Part shown: piece by piece, positions 30,531 to 34,389 of the stretch
Layout: each line of letters opens with the position of its first letter
Position numbering within the stretch: the stretch's first letter is position 1
Source of the DNA: Opitutales bacterium
GTDB lineage: Bacteria > Verrucomicrobiota > Verrucomicrobiia > Opitutales > Opitutaceae
Assembly: GCA_900299415.1 (NCBI GenBank)
Contig: OMJT01000050.1
Location: 1-34,389, forward strand
Direction: 5' to 3'
DNA length: 34,389 bases
The notes under the pieces: model-generated
Told to the model about the DNA's origin: nothing
Databases searched by the model: none
Seen by the model: the letters and a program-made list of their open reading frames with translations, nothing else
Translations under genes and position numbers: made by a program

Positions 30531-32663
30531 TCAGAAGCCGAGGGCGGTGCCGGCCTGATGCACAATCAACGCAAGAATCCACGCGGTGCCAGTCATGTAC
30601 GCGGTTTGGAAGAGCGGCCATTTCCAGCCGTTCGTCTCGCGCTTCACGATCGCGATGGTGCTCATGCACTGCATGGCGAAGACATAGAAGATCATCAGCC
30701 CGAGGCAGACGAGAGGGGTGAAGAGCATGCGGCCGTCGGGCCACCGGGCCTGGAGCAGGGCCTGGCGGAGCGGCGTGGTGTCGTCGCCGGCGGTCTCGGT
30801 GTTGAAGACGACGCCCATCGTGCTGACGAACACCTCGCGGGCGGCAAAGGAGCTGACCAGGCCGATGCCGATCTGCCAGTCGAAGCCGAGGGGCTTGATT
30901 ACCGGCTCGAGCGCGTGCCCGGCCATGCCGGCGAAGCTGCGGGAGAGTTGCTCGGAGGGCGGGGTGCCCTCGGGCGCCTTCGGGTAGGTCGAGAGGAACC
31001 AGAGCACGATGCTGATCCCGAGGATGACCGTGCCGGCGCGGCGCAGGAAGATCCAGGCGCGCTCGAGCATGTGCAGCGCCACATCGTTCAATCCCGGCAG
31101 GCGATAGGGCGGCAGCTCCATGATCATCATCGGCGGCACGCCCTTGAGCAGGGTGCGCTTGAAGAGCCACGCGAAGCCGAACGCGCCGGCCGTGCCGAGG
31201 AAATACATCAGGAACATGATCCCCACCTTGGTCGTCAGCGGCACCCGCTCGCCCGGCACCAGCGCTGCGATCATCAGCAGGTAGACCGGCAGGCGAGCCG
31301 AGCAGCTCATCAGCGGCGCGACCAGGATCGTCACGAGCCGGTCCTTTGCGTCCTCGATCGTGCGCGTCGCCATGATGCCGGGGATGGCGCAGGCGTAGGA
31401 GCTGAGCAGCGGGATGAACGACTTTCCATTGAGGCCCACCCGGCTCATCAGGCGGTCCATGATGAACGCCGCGCGCGCCATGTAGCCGGTGTTCTCGAGC
31501 AGGCCGATGAAGAAGAAGAGGATCAGGATCTGCGGCAGGAAAATCACCACGCCACCCACGCCCGCGATCGCCCCGTCGGTGATCAGGTCGCGCAGGTCGC
31601 CGGGCGCCATCGCGCCCTTCACCCAGTCGGACAACGCCGCCATCCGGCCGTCGATCCAGTTCATCGGGTACTCAGCGAGCGTGAAGATGCTGACGAAGAT
31701 CAGGCACATCACCGCGCCAAGGGTGACCCAGCCCCAGACCGGGTGGGTGACGACGGCGTCGATGCGGTCGCTCAGGTTCGGACCCTGGTGGGCCTCGCCG
31801 GCGTGCACCACCTCGGCCGAGATGCGGCCGATCGCGTCGTAGCGTGAGGCGACGAGCGTGCCGGCCCAGTCGGTGCCGTCGGCCGACCAACGTTTCTGCC
31901 AACCGGCGAGGATCTCGGCGGTGCGCGGACTGAGCGGCGTCGAACCGGCGACACGGACGGAATCCTGGTCGGTGAGGAGCAGGAGCGACTCCGCGCGCGC
32001 AATCAGCGGGAGCTTGGCGTCGTTCGTGACGAGCGAAGTCTGGATCTCGGCCACGGCGGGCGAGATGGCGGCGGGGACGTCCCACGCGTGTTTCGAGAGC
32101 GGCAGGTCGGGGCGGCTCATCGCGAGGCGGAGCTCGATCAGGCCCTTGCCGCGGACGGCCTCGCAGGGGATGACCGGCACGCCGAGTTCCTTGGCGAGCT
32201 TGTCGGGGAAGACCTTCATCCCGGCCTCGGCGGCGAGATCCATCATGTTGAGGACCACGATCACGGGACGGCCGAGGTCGAGCACCTGGTGGACGAGGTA
32301 GAGGTTCCGCTCGAGGTTGGTCGCATCGATGATGCAAAGCACGCGGTCGGGCTGCGGCGTGTCGGCGCGGCGGCCGAGCAGCACGTCGCGCGTCACGGCC
32401 TCGTCCGGCGAGCGGGCGGCGAGCGAGTAGGCGCCGGGCAAGTCGATGACGGTGAGCGGCTGGCCGTGCTGGGAGTAGGCGGTGCCGACCTTTTTCTCGA
32501 CGGTGACGCCGGGGTAGTTGCCGACCTTCTGCTTCAGGCCCGTGAGGGCGTTGAAGAGGGTGCTCTTGCCGCAGTTCGGATTCCCGACGAGCGCGTAGAC
32601 CGGGGCGCGCTCGGGGACGTTGCGCTTCGGGGCCGGCGGCGTGATGTGCGGAGGCAGTTGCAC
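30531..32663 (-). CDS. feoB: Ferrous iron transport protein B
   Basis: A 710-residue protein from GTG 32663. The N-terminal G domain has G1 GNPNCGKSTLFNALTG (about 27-42), G2 region NYPGVTVEK, G3 DLPGAYSL and G4 LNMMDLAAE. A helical spacer leads into the membrane domain with Gate motifs around GLLENTGYMARAAFIMDRL, followed by SCSARLPVYL and a second region LVSSFAAREVFVSTMGVVF. FeoB imports Fe2+ across the inner membrane, using its GTPase domain. The order is feoA, feoA, feoB and the Cys-rich peptide. Two feoA genes precede it, and the operon is behind a Fur-type operator. The length is in the normal range. Confidence 0.96.
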   Translation of the reverse strand: MQLPPHITPPAPKRNVPERAPVYALVGNPNCGKSTLFNALTGLKQKVGNYPGVTVEKKVGTAYSQHGQPLTVIDLPGAYSLAARSPDEAVTRDVLLGRRADTPQPDRVLCIIDATNLERNLYLVHQVLDLGRPVIVVLNMMDLAAEAGMKVFPDKLAKELGVPVIPCEAVRGKGLIELRLAMSRPDLPLSKHAWDVPAAISPAVAEIQTSLVTNDAKLPLIARAESLLLLTDQDSVRVAGSTPLSPRTAEILAGWQKRWSADGTDWAGTLVASRYDAIGRISAEVVHAGEAHQGPNLSDRIDAVVTHPVWGWVTLGAVMCLIFVSIFTLAEYPMNWIDGRMAALSDWVKGAMAPGDLRDLITDGAIAGVGGVVIFLPQILILFFFIGLLENTGYMARAAFIMDRLMSRVGLNGKSFIPLLSSYACAIPGIMATRTIEDAKDRLVTILVAPLMSCSARLPVYLLMIAALVPGERVPLTTKVGIMFLMYFLGTAGAFGFAWLFKRTLLKGVPPMMIMELPPYRLPGLNDVALHMLERAWIFLRRAGTVILGISIVLWFLSTYPKAPEGTPPSEQLSRSFAGMAGHALEPVIKPLGFDWQIGIGLVSSFAAREVFVSTMGVVFNTETAGDDTTPLRQALLQARWPDGRMLFTPLVCLGLMIFYVFAMQCMSTIAIVKRETNGWKWPLFQTAYMTGTAWILALIVHQAGTALGF

Positions 32664-32681
32664 GGCGGGAATTCCAGGTGG

Positions 32682-32930
32682 TCAGGCCGCGCCGTCGGCG
32701 AGGATCTCGACCTGGATCTGTTCCGCCTCATCGCGACGGACCGAAAGCAAATAACCACGGAGCTTGAACTCGAGCGGGTCGCCCATCGGGGCGGCGCGAA
32801 CAAAGGTGACGACGGTGCCGGTGAGCAGGCCCATCTCGCGCAGGCGGACAAAGGTGGCGCCGGTTTTCGGGAGGTCCTTCACCCGGGCGCGGACGCCGGG
32901 CGGGAGCGCGGAAAGGTTCGTCGCGGACAT
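32682..32930 (-). CDS. feoA: FeoA protein (first gene upstream of feoB)
   Basis: An 82-residue protein from ATG 32930. The SH3-like FeoA pattern is clear: FVRLREMGLLTGTVVTFVRAAPMGDPLEFKLRGYLLSVR, including the RLREMGL motif and the GDP-x-x-F/Y-x-x-x-G-Y strand. FeoA supports FeoB at the membrane in Fe2+ uptake. It is 18 bases upstream of feoB and 28 bases downstream of the second feoA. Confidence 0.93.
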   Translation of the reverse strand: MSATNLSALPPGVRARVKDLPKTGATFVRLREMGLLTGTVVTFVRAAPMGDPLEFKLRGYLLSVRRDEAEQIQVEILADGAA

Positions 32931-32958
32931 CGTCGGGAGCGCGCCGGGCCGGGCCCGC

Positions 32959-33237
32959 TCAGGCGCGACGCGGTTCGGTGATCCGGGAAGACACCGGGAG
33001 GTGCTCCACCAGGATGTTCATGGCGGCCGAGTGATTGAGCGCGATCCGGGTGCCGTTCACTTGGCACAGGCTGGTGGTCGACCCGGAGATCTTGGTGACC
33101 AAGGCCGCCTCGCCGAAGCCCATCTCGCGGAGTCTTTGACAGAAGCCTTCGTCGCCGGTCAGGGCCTGCACGCGCCCGACCGCGCCAGCGGGCAGCTGGC
33201 AAAGGGGGAGTCGGGCGATGGGAGAATTTGCAGGCAA
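32959..33237 (-). CDS. feoA: FeoA-domain protein (promoter-proximal copy)
   Basis: A 92-residue protein whose best start is TTG 33237 (MPANSPIARLPLCQLPAGAV); no ATG precedes the FeoA core. The core reads FCQRLREMGFGEAALVTKIS and ends CQVNGTRIALNHSAAMNILV, which is the FeoA domain with an extended N-terminus. It differs strongly from the other FeoA, so the pair is an old duplication or a fused-domain system split in two. It is the first gene of the feo operon and lies just downstream of a Fur-type operator. The rare TTG start could lower its expression. Confidence 0.9.
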   Translation of the reverse strand: MPANSPIARLPLCQLPAGAVGRVQALTGDEGFCQRLREMGFGEAALVTKISGSTTSLCQVNGTRIALNHSAAMNILVEHLPVSSRITEPRRA

Positions 33238-33259
33238 GGGTAAGTAAATGAGGCCTAGT

Positions 33260-33274
33260 TGAGACTAAGTTTCA
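33260..33274 (-). promoter_or_regulatory. Fur-type operator upstream of the feo operon
   Basis: TGAGACTAAGTTTCA is a 7-1-7 imperfect palindrome with six of seven arm positions paired, and it keeps the TGAnAnTnAnTnTCA skeleton of Fur boxes. It lies 23 bases upstream of the first feoA start. A TTGACA-like -35 element occurs at 33305-33300 on the minus strand, with only a weak -10 (TAATGA region, about 33283-33278) after it. This layout fits iron repression of the operon. Binding is inferred from sequence only. Confidence 0.65.
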
Positions 33275-33335
33275 ATGTCATTAAGCATTCCCAACTCCTT
33301 GTCAATGGGGCCTCCGCCAGATCGGCACAGAGAAA

Positions 33336-33365
33336 GGCCACCCGCGTGATTCTGCACGGGTGGCC
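33336..33365 (-). terminator. Rho-independent-like terminator after the crystallin-domain gene
   Basis: GGCCACCCG (33336-33344) pairs with CGGGTGGCC (33357-33365) around a 12-base loop. On the minus strand the hairpin is followed by a TTTCT run (33335-33331). It is 26 bases past the stop of the gene at 33391-34170 and just before the feo promoter, so it insulates the two transcripts. Confidence 0.75.
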
Positions 33366-33390
33366 CTTCGCCTGGAATTGGCTTCTGGCC

Positions 33391-34170
33391 TTACCGGCCT
33401 GGGTGCGAGCGCCGGTATTCCGCGCTGGCCCGCAGGGAGGCACGCACGTCCTGGCCGGTCCAGCTGAGTTGGAGGAGGCGGTTCCGGTAACTCGCCAGAC
33501 CGCTGGCATCCGGTTCGCGTCCGAGCACCTCAAGATAAGCTTGGCGCACAATCCGATCCGCGCCCTCGAGCCGGAATTCCTCCCCGCGCCGGATGTTGTC
33601 GCGCACCATTTGCTCGGTCCAACCCTGGGTCATAAGAAGATCGCGGAAAACATTCGGCCCCCGCAGGTCGGGCTCGCGGCTGAGCAGGTCGCGGAAGGCG
33701 CTCCGGATGATCTCGTCGGCCCGGGCGCGGATCATCCGGCCGTCGTTGGAGTCGTCGCGCCGGCCGCCCCCAAAATCGCGCCGGGTGTCCTCGATTCGGA
33801 GCGAGGAGATGCGATCGTTCCAGTTCGCGGCGACGCTCTCGGGGAGCAGGCGGTCCGCGAGGTTGCGCACGCTCTCCGTCACCCGCAGCACGCGCCCCCG
33901 ATAGCGGGAGTCCTCGTACAGCAATACCTCCGCGCCGCCCTCGATGCGGATCGACGAGATGCGGTCGTTGATGATGCCGCCCTCGTCGAAGCCGAGGTTC
34001 GCGAAGTTGTCCACCGCGTCCCCCGCATAGAACGTCCGCGACGCCCCGCGGAAATCGGCGTTCTGGTACACGGTGATGCGCGGCTCGCCGCGGCGGGAGT
34101 TTTCGGCGTGCGGTTCGGCGAGCACCGTGAACGGGACCAGCGCCAGCAGGGGAAGCAGGAGGGTTTTCAT
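33391..34170 (-). CDS. Secreted beta-gamma-crystallin/DUF4214-like two-module protein
   Basis: A 259-residue protein from ATG 34170. Residues 1-18 are a signal peptide (LLLPLLALVPFTVLA). Residues about 30-128 are two Greek-key motifs, ITVYQNADFRGASRTF and VLLYEDSRYRGRVLRV, each closed by the calcium-binding (N/D)(N/D)xxSS form: INDRISSIRI and WNDRISSLRI. Residues about 143-255 hold two related helical repeats (ADEIIRSAFRDLLSREPDLR and ADRIVRQAYLEVLGREPDAS, each followed by an S/GWT...R motif) like DUF4214. The crystallin part should bind Ca2+ and be stable outside the cell; the DUF4214 repeats are common in secreted or surface proteins. I cannot name a biological role. The pairing of the two modules is uncommon to my knowledge. 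Confidence 0.85.
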   Translation of the reverse strand: MKTLLLPLLALVPFTVLAEPHAENSRRGEPRITVYQNADFRGASRTFYAGDAVDNFANLGFDEGGIINDRISSIRIEGGAEVLLYEDSRYRGRVLRVTESVRNLADRLLPESVAANWNDRISSLRIEDTRRDFGGGRRDDSNDGRMIRARADEIIRSAFRDLLSREPDLRGPNVFRDLLMTQGWTEQMVRDNIRRGEEFRLEGADRIVRQAYLEVLGREPDASGLASYRNRLLQLSWTGQDVRASLRASAEYRRSHPGR

Positions 34171-34227
34171 GCCGATGAGACGAGGGTGGGGGCGGGTCTA
34201 TTCATCTTTTTGGCCGGTTCCGGTGCC

Positions 34228-34271
34228 GGGGTGGGACCACCCCTTGCTTGCGGCGGCGCCACCCCGCCGCC
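34228..34271. repeat. Two hairpin-forming inverted repeats in the final spacer
   Basis: GGGGTGG (34228-34234) faces CCACCCC (34237-34243), and GGCGGC (34252-34257) faces GCCGCC (34266-34271). They lie between the divergent crystallin-domain and Tat-protein genes. The first resembles the second hairpin at 3397-3418 (GGGGYGG with CCRCCCC). The rest of the 151-base spacer shows nothing further. Confidence 0.45.
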
Positions 34272-34321
34272 AACCTCAGCGGCCCCGTAACCCCGCCCCG
34301 GCCCTGTGCCGGGTTTCTGCC

Positions 34322-34389
34322 ATGAACTCCCCGCTTTCCCGCCGGCGTTTTCTCACGCTTACCGGCGCTGCCTTGCCCCTGACGCTCGC
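34322..34389 (+). CDS. Tat-exported protein, N-terminus only (partial)
   Basis: The frame starts at ATG 34322 and runs off the window after 22 full codons. It reads MNSPLSRRRFLTLTGAALPL followed by TL. SRRRFLTL is a twin-arginine motif followed by a hydrophobic segment, so the protein is exported folded. The identity of the mature protein cannot be told. It is divergent from the crystallin-domain gene. Confidence 0.75.
   Translation, partial: MNSPLSRRRFLTLTGAALPLTL

Overview
The window is about 67-70% GC by eye, gene-dense, with weak or absent Shine-Dalgarno sequences and several GTG or TTG starts. The gene content suggests a Verrucomicrobiota bacterium close to Opitutaceae (Opitutus/Lacunisphaera-like): a b6-type cytochrome b fused to c-type haems, an OleC/OleD pair, a large EF-hand membrane protein family, and secreted proteins with Gly/Arg-rich N-termini. 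This placement is inferred from memory of gene content and was not tested by a search.

Layout. 1-3338: end of glycyl-tRNA synthetase, an SDR39U1-type epimerase, a YkgJ zinc-cluster protein divergent from a DUF4202 protein, a secreted GlcG/HbpS-like protein and a DUF2164 protein. 3351-7306: paired hairpins, a secreted YncE-like beta-propeller (minus), then an operon of a Tat-exported Rieske protein and a cytochrome b carrying two C-terminal haem-c sites (a compact quinol oxidase). 7346-7418: a CAT-anticodon tRNA, probably Ile2. 7530-12222: a ribose-type ABC importer (permease, binding protein, ATPase, minus strand) facing a second, paralogous binding protein on the plus strand. 12498-15056: a translationally coupled cassette of an exported FMN-binding protein, the flavin transferase ApbE and an RnfD/NqrB-like membrane protein, the best candidate here for an under-described electron-transfer system. 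15117-16170: a small accessory islet (four-helix-bundle protein and an ORF6N gene with a perfect internal palindrome). 16177-18678: a minus-strand group of fatty acid hydroxylase, SRPBCC, DUF1294 and cyclophilin.

19041-21199 is one large EF-hand membrane protein gene broken by three in-frame stops and one frameshift. 21270-23439 holds two divergent RNA methyltransferases (RlmD/TrmA-like and SpoU/TrmH-like). 23443-28188 is a minus-strand operon of histone-deacetylase-like amidohydrolase, RNase D, OleC and OleD; oleA and oleB are not in the window. 28292-30381 is queC-queE (queuosine precursor synthesis) followed by exoD. 30388-33237 is a four-gene ferrous iron operon (feoA-feoA-feoB-FeoB-associated Cys-rich peptide) behind a Fur-type operator. 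The window closes with a secreted beta-gamma-crystallin/DUF4214-like protein and the start of a Tat-exported protein.

No CRISPR array, integrase, transposase, rRNA or recognisable riboswitch was seen, and no stretch over 300 bases lacks a gene. Functions were assigned by recognising motifs and family sequence; no database search was run.
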